5,753 nucleotides of DNA from a bacterium (GTDB lineage: Bacteria; Krumholzibacteriota; Krumholzibacteriia; WVZY01), in contig JAPUJU010000358.1 of NCBI GenBank assembly GCA_027296025.1, forward strand, positions 1 to 5,753, given 5' to 3'. A program made the translations under genes and the position numbers. Shown here in pieces: positions 1 through 5,753 of the stretch (position 1 is the stretch's first letter; every line of letters starts with the position of its first letter). A model generated the notes under the pieces. It was not told the origin of the DNA. It ran no database searches and saw nothing but the letters and a program-made list of their open reading frames with translations.

Positions 1-759
1 GCGGATATTTTTTGTAATTTGCTGTTTGAAAGGGTCGGTCCAGATCTCGATGTTTTCACTGATGATCGTGTTGATAAGATCGGTCCCGAACGCGAGATGA
101 ACCGACTCGTCACGCAGAATGAACTGGAATTGCTCACCGACACCGACCATCTTGTTCTGCCGCAGGAACGACAGCATCATAACGAATCCCGCGTAGAAGA
201 AAATACCCTCCATGATGACGTAGTAGCCCACGAGGTCGTTGACGAAGCGCTGCACGTTCTCCGGCCCTTGCGTCGTGAATCCGTCGTCGAGGATCGATTT
301 CGTAATGTCGAGCACGAAGTCGTCTTTGGCGCGAATGCTTCCGATGTCGAGATACATGTTGTATACCTCGTCCGGTTCCAGGCCGAGCGTGTCACAGCAG
401 TAGATGAACGTATCCGTGTGAACGGCTTCCTCGTAGGCCTGCCGCAGGAGGTACTGGCGGCATTCGGGGTTCGTGATGTGCTTGTAGATCGCTAGAACGA
501 TGTTGTTTGCGGTAAGGCTTTCCGCCGTCGAAAAGAATCCCATGTTCCACATGACCAGGCGCCGCTCGTCGTCAGTCAGCGCCGTGGGGCTCCGCCACAT
601 CTCTACGTCCTTCTGCATGTTGACTTCTTCCGGCGTCCAGTTGTTCGCCACCCCGTCCTTATAATGCTTCCTCGCCCACTTGTATTTCATGGGGAGGATC
701 TTGTTCGGGTCGGTCGTCGTGCAGTTCAGGAGTGTGTCGTTGCTTCTTCCGGTGGTCAT
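1..759 (-). CDS. nrdB: Ribonucleoside-diphosphate reductase subunit beta, class Ic-like (C-terminus beyond window)
   Basis: This is the small (R2) subunit of class I ribonucleotide reductase, a cytoplasmic ferritin-like helical protein. It houses the dimetal cofactor that starts radical transfer to NrdA. The frame is open from the ATG at 759 to base 1, giving 253 residues. Chlamydia NrdB is about 346 residues, so roughly 85-95 residues including the NrdA-binding tail are missing. The metal ligands are visible as E80 (STAES), E111 and H114 (EEAVH), E184 (IMEGI), and E218 and H221 (RDESVH). The position of the class Ia radical tyrosine, four residues after the first His, is F118 (HTDTF). From memory of the Chlamydia trachomatis numbering (E89, E120, H123, F127, E193, E227, H230), every site matches at a constant offset of 9. 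That pattern indicates a class Ic Mn/Fe subunit. A purine-rich tract at 762-775 is the ribosome binding site. A GTG at 775-777 is an in-frame alternative start but has a weaker site. The gene lies 167 bp downstream of nrdA and is probably co-transcribed with it. Confidence 0.96.
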   Translation of the reverse strand, partial: MTTGRSNDTLLNCTTTDPNKILPMKYKWARKHYKDGVANNWTPEEVNMQKDVEMWRSPTALTDDERRLVMWNMGFFSTAESLTANNIVLAIYKHITNPECRQYLLRQAYEEAVHTDTFIYCCDTLGLEPDEVYNMYLDIGSIRAKDDFVLDITKSILDDGFTTQGPENVQRFVNDLVGYYVIMEGIFFYAGFVMMLSFLRQNKMVGVGEQFQFILRDESVHLAFGTDLINTIISENIEIWTDPFKQQITKNIR

Positions 760-926
760 CGTTCCTTCCCCTTCCACTTTATCTTTCCCCTTTGAGGGGT
801 AGGTTGCCCTTCGAGACGGCTCTGCCGTCATCTAACTACCATGTCTACCAAATCTTGAGACGGAGATCCTTACCGTCGGCCCGGCCTCTTGCGAGTGAGG
901 CCCGAGTGTCTGGCACAGATCGGTAT
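760..926 (-). other. nrdA-nrdB intercistronic spacer with small hairpins
   Basis: This 167-bp non-coding gap separates the nrdA stop from the nrdB start. It contains four short inverted repeats: GGCCTC/GAGGCC at 883-888 and 897-902 (8-base loop), GACGG/CCGTC at 859-863 and 873-877, GACGGC/GCCGTC at 815-820 and 824-829 (3-base loop), and CCCCT/AGGGG at 787-791 and 795-799 (3-base loop). None is followed by a U-run on the minus strand, so a classical intrinsic terminator is not supported. No convincing nrdB-specific promoter was seen. The hairpins could influence mRNA processing or the NrdA:NrdB expression ratio, but this is inference from structure alone and such short stems also arise by chance. 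Confidence 0.45.
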
Positions 927-3731
927 TTACTGGCACGCCTCACACGTGGGATCGTCGAGGAGACAGGCCGCAGACGTCACAACGGACGCCGGCAGTTCAT
1001 CCGTCTTTGCGGCCGCGCTGACCACAGCGGCAGCAGCCGCGATCGCGATCTCTTCCGTCGCGGGAGTACTCTCGAAATTTTTGTTCAGGTCGATGGTGCT
1101 CTTCTCGATCGCAGATGCACCTAGAATCCGCATGTAGTACGTGGTCTTCAGGCCACTCTTCCACGCGTACTTATAGGCGTCCGAGATGAATTTGCCCGAG
1201 GTGCTTCGCGTGAAGATGTTGATCGACTGGCTCTGATCGATCCACTTGGCACGGCGTGCTGCGTGGTGGATCAGGCATTTCGGATCGATCTCGAACACTT
1301 CCTTGTATTTTTCCATGAGGTGCGCCGGGATTTCCCTTATCTGCTGGACGCTTCCGTCATAGTACTTCAGTTTCTCGGCGATATCGTCCGTCCACAGGTC
1401 AAGAGCTTTCAGTTCGTCCACGAGGTAACTATTGATAATCGTGAACTCGCCACTGAAGTTGGACTTCACGTAGATGTTCTTGTAGATCGGCTCGATGGAC
1501 GGGAAACACCCGGCGATGTTCGCAATCGTCGCTGTCGGCGCGATGGCCATCGTGTTCGCGTTGCGCATCCCGTACTTTGCGACGTGGTCGCGAACCGGTG
1601 TCCAGTCCATCTGCGGTTTCGTGTCGAGGCCCGTCGGGACGCCGCGCTCTTCTTCGAGGAGTGCGAGCGTATCGATGGGGAAAAGACCGCGATGCCACTT
1701 CGATCCCTCGTATGTTGCGTACGCGCCCTTCTCCTTCGCAAGCTTCGAGGACGTCAGGATCGTATGGTAGGAGATGAACTCCTGAGTCGCGTCGGAAAAC
1801 GCCAGGGCGGCGTCGCTGCCGAAGTTCAGGTTGAGCTTGTAGAGCGTGTCCTGAAGTCCCATGACTCCCAGGCCGATCGGCCGGTGACGCATGTTCGCAT
1901 TCTTCGACTCCTGGGTCGGGTAGAAGTTCAGGTCGATCACGTTGTCGAGCATGCGGATCGCTGATGTGATCGTGTTCGAGAGCATTTCCGTGTCTAGCTT
2001 ACCGTTTGCCACGTGCCTCGACAGGTTGACCGATCCTAGATTGCAGACCGCCGTCTCGTCTTCCGACGTGTTCAGAGTGATCTCTGTGCAAAGGTTCGAG
2101 CTGTGCACAACCCCGACGTGGTCCTGCGGCGACCGGATGTTGCACGGATCCTTGAACGTGATCCACGGATGCCCCGTTTCGAACAGCATCGTGATCATTT
2201 TGCGCCAGAGATCGACTGCGCGCACCTTGCGGAAAAGACGCATCTCACCACGCTCCGCTTTGGCCTCGTATTCGGCGTAACGCTTGTCGAACTCGCGTCC
2301 GTAAATGTGATGCAGATCCGGCGTTTCATCCGGCGAGAAGAGCGTCCACTCTTCGTCGGCTTCCAAGCGCTTCATGAAAAGGTCCGGAATCCAGTTCGCC
2401 GTGTTGGTGTCGTGGGTCCGCCGCCGCTCGTCACCGGTGTTTTTGCGCAGTTCGAGGAAATCCTCGATATCGTAGTGCCACGTCTCGAGGTAAACACACG
2501 TGGCACCGCGGCGCTTTCCGCTTCGGTTAATGGCGGCCGTGGTGGCGTCGACGATTTTCAAAAACGGAACGACACCCTGGCTACCGACGTTGGTGCTCTT
2601 GATCAGTGATCCCGTTGCGCGGATGTTCGACCAATCGTTTCCCAGCCCGCCCGACCACTTCGAAAGCTGTGCATTGTCGGCAATCGACTTCATGATGTGT
2701 GAGAGTTCGTCCTTCACGGTGGTCAGGTAACACGAACTCATCTGCGGATGATTTGTCCCCGAGTGAAAGAGCGTCGGTGTCGACGGCACGTAGTGAAGCT
2801 GCGAAATCGTGTCGTAGAATTCGACCGCCCGCGCTTCGCGATTCTCTTCGTTCAAGGCAAGCCCCATCGCGACGCGCATCCAGAAGTGCTGCGGGCTCTC
2901 CATGATTTGCTGGTCGAGATTCTTCAGGAAGTACCGATCGTAAAGAACCTGCGCACCGAGGTACTGAAGAAGATGATCGCGCTCGGGCCGGATCGCGTCG
3001 CAGAGAAAGTCCAGGTCGTACTCGAGCAGGCGGGGATCGACGCGGCCCGAGTCGACGCCCATCTTGATCTTGTCCTTGAGGGCGCTCTTGTAGGCATTCT
3101 CGAATCCGTCTTCGAACTCGTCGATACCGATGACATCCTTGTAGAGGTCGTTGAACAGGAAACGGGCGGCGATACGGGAGTACGCGGGATCCCTCTCGAT
3201 CCGCGCCCGCATGGCCATAATCACTGCCAGGTTGATGTCTTTCGTCGAAATCCCGTCGTAAATCGCCAGTTTCGTGTCGTGGATAATCCCTTCAATGTCC
3301 ACCACATCCTCTTGTCCGCGACAACAATTCTCGATCGCCCTTTCGATCTCCACCATGTCGAACTCGGCAGGGGCGCCACTGCGTTTCTTGACCAGGAGAT
3401 CTTTCTTTTCGATTCGCTCGAGGATTTCAACCTTCTTGCTCTCGCGAATCTCGGCGTGCTCTTTCCGGTAGAGAATGTACGCTTTGGAAACCTCGAAGAA
3501 ACCGCGCTCGGCGAGAACTTTTTCGACCAGATCCTGAACGCTTTCAACATTCGGGATGCGCTCGACAAAATGCTCTCGAACGCCGCCGATGACATCATCG
3601 GTAATCTTCTCGAGAGTTTCCGGACTCACGTCGACGCCCGTACCGACAAATGCCTTTGCCATGGCCCGTTCAATTCGGGCTCGATCGAAATCGACGATCC
3701 GACCACTACGCTTTTTTATCTTTTCAAACAA
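927..3731 (-). CDS. nrdA: Ribonucleoside-diphosphate reductase subunit alpha with two ATP-cones
   Basis: This is the catalytic large (R1) subunit of class I ribonucleotide reductase, which reduces NDPs to dNDPs in the cytoplasm with NrdB. It has 934 residues. Two ATP-cone domains lead: about residues 3-95 (IKKRSGRIVDFDRARIERA) and about 112-203 (VKKRSGAPAEFDMVEIERA). The ten-stranded barrel follows. Catalytic residues are in place: C334 in MSSC and C563 in VCNLGS form the substrate-reducing pair. N546, thiyl C548 and E550 lie in SNLCTE. Y865 and Y866 in TTYYMR form the radical relay. C930 and C933 end the protein in CEACQ as the tail redox pair that thioredoxin or glutaredoxin recharges. The tail before it (about 888-925) is Ala-rich and probably flexible. 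Translation starts at a TTG: an in-frame TGA lies five codons upstream (3744-3746), and AGGAGG at 3739-3744 sits 7 bases before it. The next in-frame ATG is codon 24, inside the first ATP-cone. Stop is TAA. Two NrdR boxes lie upstream and nrdB follows. Confidence 0.98.
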   Translation of the reverse strand: MFEKIKKRSGRIVDFDRARIERAMAKAFVGTGVDVSPETLEKITDDVIGGVREHFVERIPNVESVQDLVEKVLAERGFFEVSKAYILYRKEHAEIRESKKVEILERIEKKDLLVKKRSGAPAEFDMVEIERAIENCCRGQEDVVDIEGIIHDTKLAIYDGISTKDINLAVIMAMRARIERDPAYSRIAARFLFNDLYKDVIGIDEFEDGFENAYKSALKDKIKMGVDSGRVDPRLLEYDLDFLCDAIRPERDHLLQYLGAQVLYDRYFLKNLDQQIMESPQHFWMRVAMGLALNEENREARAVEFYDTISQLHYVPSTPTLFHSGTNHPQMSSCYLTTVKDELSHIMKSIADNAQLSKWSGGLGNDWSNIRATGSLIKSTNVGSQGVVPFLKIVDATTAAINRSGKRRGATCVYLETWHYDIEDFLELRKNTGDERRRTHDTNTANWIPDLFMKRLEADEEWTLFSPDETPDLHHIYGREFDKRYAEYEAKAERGEMRLFRKVRAVDLWRKMITMLFETGHPWITFKDPCNIRSPQDHVGVVHSSNLCTEITLNTSEDETAVCNLGSVNLSRHVANGKLDTEMLSNTITSAIRMLDNVIDLNFYPTQESKNANMRHRPIGLGVMGLQDTLYKLNLNFGSDAALAFSDATQEFISYHTILTSSKLAKEKGAYATYEGSKWHRGLFPIDTLALLEEERGVPTGLDTKPQMDWTPVRDHVAKYGMRNANTMAIAPTATIANIAGCFPSIEPIYKNIYVKSNFSGEFTIINSYLVDELKALDLWTDDIAEKLKYYDGSVQQIREIPAHLMEKYKEVFEIDPKCLIHHAARRAKWIDQSQSINIFTRSTSGKFISDAYKYAWKSGLKTTYYMRILGASAIEKSTIDLNKNFESTPATEEIAIAAAAAVVSAAAKTDELPASVVTSAACLLDDPTCEACQ

Positions 3732-3736
3732 CGACG

Positions 3737-3745
3737 CTCCTCCTC
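3737..3745 (-). promoter_or_regulatory. Strong ribosome binding site that fixes the nrdA TTG start
   Basis: On the minus strand the bases read GAGGAGGAG, containing a full AGGAGG core 7 bases before the TTG at 3731-3729. An in-frame TGA at 3746-3744 overlaps it, so no longer NrdA is possible. The ATG within GTGATGAGG (3747-3745) is out of frame. The strong site may compensate for the weak TTG initiation codon. Confidence 0.85.
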
Positions 3746-3762
3746 ATCACTCTGACAGGTTT

Positions 3763-3778
3763 GCACTAAATATAGTAA
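3763..3778. promoter_or_regulatory. NrdR box 1 (nrdA-proximal)
   Basis: The bases GCACTAAATATAGTAA match about 12 of 16 positions of the NrdR-box consensus acaCwAtATaTwGtgt, as remembered. NrdR is an ATP-cone repressor of ribonucleotide reductase genes that binds pairs of such palindromes when charged with dATP/ATP. This box lies 32 bp upstream of the nrdA start codon and just downstream of the predicted transcription start. With box 2 it forms a pair 31 bp apart, which is the usual arrangement. Confidence 0.85.
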
Positions 3779-3788
3779 TTTCCGCGGT

Positions 3789-3816
3789 GTTATGCACTAG
3801 ATATTGTGGTTTGCAA
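3789..3816 (-). promoter_or_regulatory. Predicted nrdAB promoter
   Basis: On the minus strand, TTGCAA (3816-3811) and CATAAC (3794-3789) are spaced 16 bp and each match 4 of 6 sigma-70 positions. Transcription would begin near 3782, about 50 bases before the TTG start. The placement is strengthened by NrdR box 2 lying in the spacer. An alternative -10 is TATATT (3774-3769) inside box 1, but it lacks a good -35. If the host uses Bacteroidetes-type promoters, this assignment would change. Confidence 0.45.
3794..3809. promoter_or_regulatory. NrdR box 2 (nrdA-distal)
   Basis: The bases GCACTAGATATTGTGG match about 13 of 16 consensus positions and form a near palindrome. The box starts 31 bp from box 1, leaving a 15-bp gap, so the two lie on the same face of the helix, three turns apart. 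It falls between the predicted -35 and -10 elements of the nrdA promoter, where bound NrdR would block RNA polymerase. The nrdR gene itself is not in the window. Confidence 0.88.
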
Positions 3817-3887
3817 CGCTGCGAACCGCATCATAAAAGGCGACAAATTGCTCCGTCAAGAAATAACCACCATGTGAAAAAATTAAT

Positions 3888-3916
3888 TTGTCGACACGCA
3901 TCCAAACAGGAATAAC
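3888..3916 (+). promoter_or_regulatory. Candidate yggS promoter
   Basis: TTGTCG (3888-3893) and AATAAC (3911-3916) are separated by 17 bp, each with four sigma-70 matches, within an AT-rich stretch. Transcription would start near 3923, leaving a leader of about 90 bases. That leader contains a 6-bp GC hairpin, CGACCG/CGGTCG at 3963-3968 and 3972-3977. A perfect TTGACA at 3947-3952 has no -10 downstream. A second option is TTGCAA (3811-3816) with TAAAAG (3834-3839), also spaced 17 bp, which would share its palindromic -35 with the nrdA promoter. Confidence 0.35.
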
Positions 3917-4012
3917 TGTGTTATTTACGTGCGTGAGGTGGGTGATTTGACAACCCCGGCTCCGACCGCGGCGGTCGCTGCCAGGCTCTTCTGACGCGGG
4001 ACGTGAGGACCT

Positions 4013-4735
4013 GTGACTCATATTACCAAAGATTTCATCGCGGACAACCTTAAACGTGTCCGCGAACACATCGAAACAGCGTGTGCGCGTGTCGGGCGCA
4101 ATCCCGAGTCTGTAACTCTTGTCGCTGTAACGAAAACGCACGGTGCGGACGTGGTCAGTGCGGCGATCGAGGCGGGCGTGACGGATGTCGGGGAAAACCG
4201 CATCCACGAGTTCCTCGACAAGAAGGACGCGGTCACGCTCCGGTGCCGATGGCATCTCATCGGGACCCTCCAGAGGAACAAGGCCGGCCGCGCCATCGAT
4301 CAGTTTTCGTTGATCCATTCGGTCGATCGTTTGAAGCTCGCGGAGACATTGAGCCGGCTCGGCGGTGAACGCAATGTCACCTCGCGTATCCTTCTTGAAG
4401 TAAACACCTCGGGCGAAAAATCGAAGCATGGTTTTGTTCCCGCAGAGGTTTACGAAGCCGCCACGAAAATCAACGGGCTTCCGAACCTCGAGCTTCGCGG
4501 GTTGATGACGATCGGTCCCTTCACCGACGAGATGACACGAGTCCGCCGCGCCTTTCAGTCGCTCTTCCGGCTCCGCGAAAAAGTCTCCGAGTCGTCGGGT
4601 ATCGACATGCCGCATCTCAGCATGGGGATGACCGGCGACTTTCAGATTGCCATCGAAGAGGGGTCCACGATTATCCGGGTCGGAAGGGTGCTTTTCGGCG
4701 GGAGGGGCCCGGCCGGGGCCGCTCGGGACCCTTGA
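4013..4735 (+). CDS. yggS: YggS/PLPBP-family pyridoxal-phosphate homeostasis protein
   Basis: This cytoplasmic single-domain protein has a fold-type III TIM barrel that binds pyridoxal 5'-phosphate. The family (YggS, YlmE, PROSC/PLPBP) keeps vitamin B6 and linked amino-acid pools in balance and has no established enzymatic reaction. Its 240 residues are normal for the family. Visible motifs are K41 in LVAVTKTH, which forms the Schiff base with PLP; GENRIHEF (60-67); WHLIGTLQRNK (80-90); the EVNTSGEKSKHGF segment; RGLMTIGP; LSMGMTGDF; and the phosphate-binding end STIIRVGRVLFGGRGP. The start is GTG, preceded by GAGGA at 4005-4009 with a rather short 3-4 base spacing. An in-frame TGA at 4004-4006 rules out a longer product. 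The gene is divergent from nrdAB and followed 259 bp later by the divIVA-like gene. In Gram-positives the orthologue ylmE also lies in a division cluster ending in divIVA, so the pairing is probably ancestral. Confidence 0.95.
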   Translation: MTHITKDFIADNLKRVREHIETACARVGRNPESVTLVAVTKTHGADVVSAAIEAGVTDVGENRIHEFLDKKDAVTLRCRWHLIGTLQRNKAGRAIDQFSLIHSVDRLKLAETLSRLGGERNVTSRILLEVNTSGEKSKHGFVPAEVYEAATKINGLPNLELRGLMTIGPFTDEMTRVRRAFQSLFRLREKVSESSGIDMPHLSMGMTGDFQIAIEEGSTIIRVGRVLFGGRGPAGAARDP

Positions 4736-4994
4736 AGCCCGTCGGAAAAAATCTTACCAATTCGCCGGCGATTTGTGTATCTTGAGTCAGACTCGGCCGC
4801 CCGGTACAAATCGTGCCCTGCGTATAATCTGCTGAAAATGAATAGCTTATCGATTAGACAACGGGGCTGCCGCTTGGCTTAATACTTGCATTTTCACGGG
4901 TGATTCTTACCCTTTCGAAAGACACCGTCGGCTCGGGCCGTGCGAATGACGCGATCCCGCAGGTCGGTCAGTACACTCCCACGGAGGAGAAACC
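4736..4994 (+). other. yggS-divIVA intergenic region
   Basis: This 259-bp gap shows no convincing gene. It is too short for a full yggT (about 90 codons), and no hydrophobic reading frame was seen. It holds a perfect TATAAT at 4823-4828 that lacks a recognisable -35, a small palindrome CGCCGGCG at 4763-4770, a palindrome CTTTCGAAAG at 4912-4921, and the candidate promoter described separately. No stem followed by a T-run was seen after yggS, so read-through into the divIVA-like gene is possible. Confidence 0.5.
4855..4883 (+). promoter_or_regulatory. Candidate promoter of the divIVA-like gene
   Basis: TAGACA (4855-4860, five of six -35 matches) and CTTAAT (4878-4883, four of six -10 matches) are spaced exactly 17 bp. 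Transcription would begin near 4890 and give a leader of about 105 bases. The perfect TATAAT at 4823-4828 is a competing -10 but has no -35 at the right distance. Confidence 0.35.
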
Positions 4995-5753
4995 ATGCGT
5001 TTGACGCCGCTGGACATACGGAAGCAGGAGTTCAAGAAAGCGATGCGCGGGCTGGAAGCGGACGAGGTCCACGCGTTCCTGGCCACGGTGGCCGATGAGT
5101 ACGAAGCGGTCTTGAACGACAACAAAGCATTGCGCGAGCGTCTCATCGAGTTGGATGACAAGGTTGCGGAGTACCGCAATATGGAGAAGACGTTACGCGA
5201 TACGCTGCTCACCGCCGAACGCGTGACGGTCGAGGCCAAAGACAACGCGCGGCGTGAGGCGAACCTCATTGTCAAGGAGGCGCAGATCGAAGCAGAGAAA
5301 AGCGTTCGCGACATCAAGCAGGAGGCGATGAACATCCGGCACGAGATTCAGAATCTGAAACGCCAGCGTGACTCCTACCTGATGCGTATGAAAATGCTCG
5401 TCGAATCGCACTTGAAATTCCTCGAGACGGCCGAAACGGATTTTGTCAGCGAAGAGAAGCAACTCGAGGGCGAAATCAAGAAATGGGCTGACACGGGAAA
5501 AGCGACGGCTCAAAAACAGACCTCTGCGACGAAACCGGTCGACCCTGCGTCGGCATCCGCGCACGCGCCGGGGCCCGCGCAACCGGCTGCGTCGTCGACA
5601 CCGCCCGTCAGGCCGCCGGACCCTCCCGCGAGCACACCGTCCGAACGTAGAGAGATTCCTCCGAGCACCGCGTCCGCGCCGGCAAACACCGAGCGCCCGA
5701 GCGCTCCGGCGCCACCGCGCGCCGGGGGAGGGCTGGACCAGGCTCGATCCGTG
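4995..5753 (+). CDS. divIVA: DivIVA-like coiled-coil cell-division/polarity protein (C-terminus beyond window)
   Basis: The start is ATG, with GGAGG at 4983-4987 and 7-base spacing. The frame is open to the right edge for 253 residues. The N-terminus MRLTPLDIRKQEFKKAMRGL and the following DEVHAFL match the DivIVA N-terminal membrane-binding domain (compare MPLTPNDI and FRGYDEDEV in Bacillus). Residues about 28-70 and 75-163 are charged heptad-like helices typical of DivIVA dimers, including the conserved EANLIVKEAQIEAE segment. From about residue 165 the protein becomes a Pro/Ala/Ser/Thr-rich, probably disordered tail that continues past the window. DivIVA proteins sense concave membrane at poles and septa and recruit division or envelope-growth factors. 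The Bacillus membrane-inserting F17 is Met17 here, followed by the conserved Arg18. The family is clear, but the partner proteins in this host are unknown, and a GpsB-like or Wag31-like role is equally possible. Confidence 0.9.
   Translation, partial: MRLTPLDIRKQEFKKAMRGLEADEVHAFLATVADEYEAVLNDNKALRERLIELDDKVAEYRNMEKTLRDTLLTAERVTVEAKDNARREANLIVKEAQIEAEKSVRDIKQEAMNIRHEIQNLKRQRDSYLMRMKMLVESHLKFLETAETDFVSEEKQLEGEIKKWADTGKATAQKQTSATKPVDPASASAHAPGPAQPAASSTPPVRPPDPPASTPSERREIPPSTASAPANTERPSAPAPPRAGGGLDQARSV

Noticed and set aside
19..495. 158-residue plus-strand open frame opposite nrdB
   Set aside because: The minus-strand NrdB frame through this stretch carries all six metal ligands, so the plus frame is an antisense artefact.
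883..902. Possible intrinsic terminator after nrdA
   Set aside because: The 6-bp stem has an 8-base loop and is followed by GC-rich sequence rather than a T-run, so it does not fit an intrinsic terminator.
732..1137. Plus-strand open frames across the nrdA-nrdB spacer
   Set aside because: They extend into the antisense of the NrdA C-terminus, are Arg/Ser-rich, and have no convincing ribosome binding site or recognisable domain.
2748..3755. 335-residue plus-strand open frame opposite the start of nrdA
   Set aside because: It mirrors the codon structure of nrdA, and its product resembles no known family while nrdA is certain.
3947..3952. Perfect TTGACA as the yggS -35
   Set aside because: No AT-rich -10 occurs 15-19 bp downstream; that stretch is a GC-rich hairpin.
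3797..4615. 272-residue open frame on the minus strand opposite yggS
   Set aside because: It lies antisense to a gene whose YggS motifs are complete, covers the promoter region, is rich in Arg and Asp as antisense frames of GC-biased genes are, and has no recognisable domain.
5193..5582. Minus-strand open frames opposite the divIVA-like gene (also 4907-5335)
   Set aside because: They are antisense to a clear DivIVA coiled coil and have low-complexity Arg/Ser/Phe composition.

Overview
The window looks like an ordinary chromosomal segment of a bacterium of moderate GC (mid-50s percent by eye, with more AT-rich intergenic promoters). Four protein-coding genes are supported. Two on the minus strand encode a class I ribonucleotide reductase: nrdA (complete) and nrdB (3' end beyond the left edge). 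Two on the plus strand encode a YggS/PLPBP-family pyridoxal-phosphate protein (complete) and a DivIVA-like coiled-coil protein (3' end beyond the right edge). No transposon, phage, CRISPR array, tRNA or rRNA was recognised. The taxon cannot be fixed from this sequence. A radical-free class Ic NrdB together with NrdR boxes and a YggS/DivIVA pair would fit an uncultured lineage such as those around the FCB group, but that is a low-confidence guess.

Layout. Bases 1-759 (minus) hold nrdB from its ATG to residue 253. Bases 760-926 are an nrdA-nrdB intercistronic spacer containing several small inverted repeats. Bases 927-3731 (minus) hold nrdA, which starts at a TTG behind a strong Shine-Dalgarno sequence. 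Bases 3732-4012 are a divergent control region carrying two NrdR-box palindromes 31 bp apart on the nrdA side and a candidate promoter for the plus-strand gene. Bases 4013-4735 hold yggS with a GTG start. Bases 4736-4994 are a promoter-like spacer. Bases 4995-5753 hold the divIVA-like gene.

How the parts fit. NrdA and NrdB together reduce ribonucleoside diphosphates to deoxyribonucleotides. NrdB carries all six expected metal ligands but has Phe where class Ia enzymes have the radical Tyr, and its first ligand is Glu. This is the signature of the Chlamydia-type class Ic Mn/Fe subunit. NrdA has two tandem ATP-cone domains, so the enzyme is probably switched allosterically by ATP/dATP. The operon appears to be repressed by NrdR, itself an ATP-cone protein, so nucleotide sensing would act on both enzyme and promoter. 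On the other side, yggS next to divIVA recalls the ylmE...divIVA part of the Gram-positive division cluster, but sepF (ylmF), yggT (ylmG) and ylmH are absent between them.

No wholly new system was found. The points most worth checking are the class Ic assignment and its Phe at the position of the Chlamydia relay Tyr222, the paired NrdR operator, and the compact yggS-divIVA pair with a long disordered DivIVA tail.
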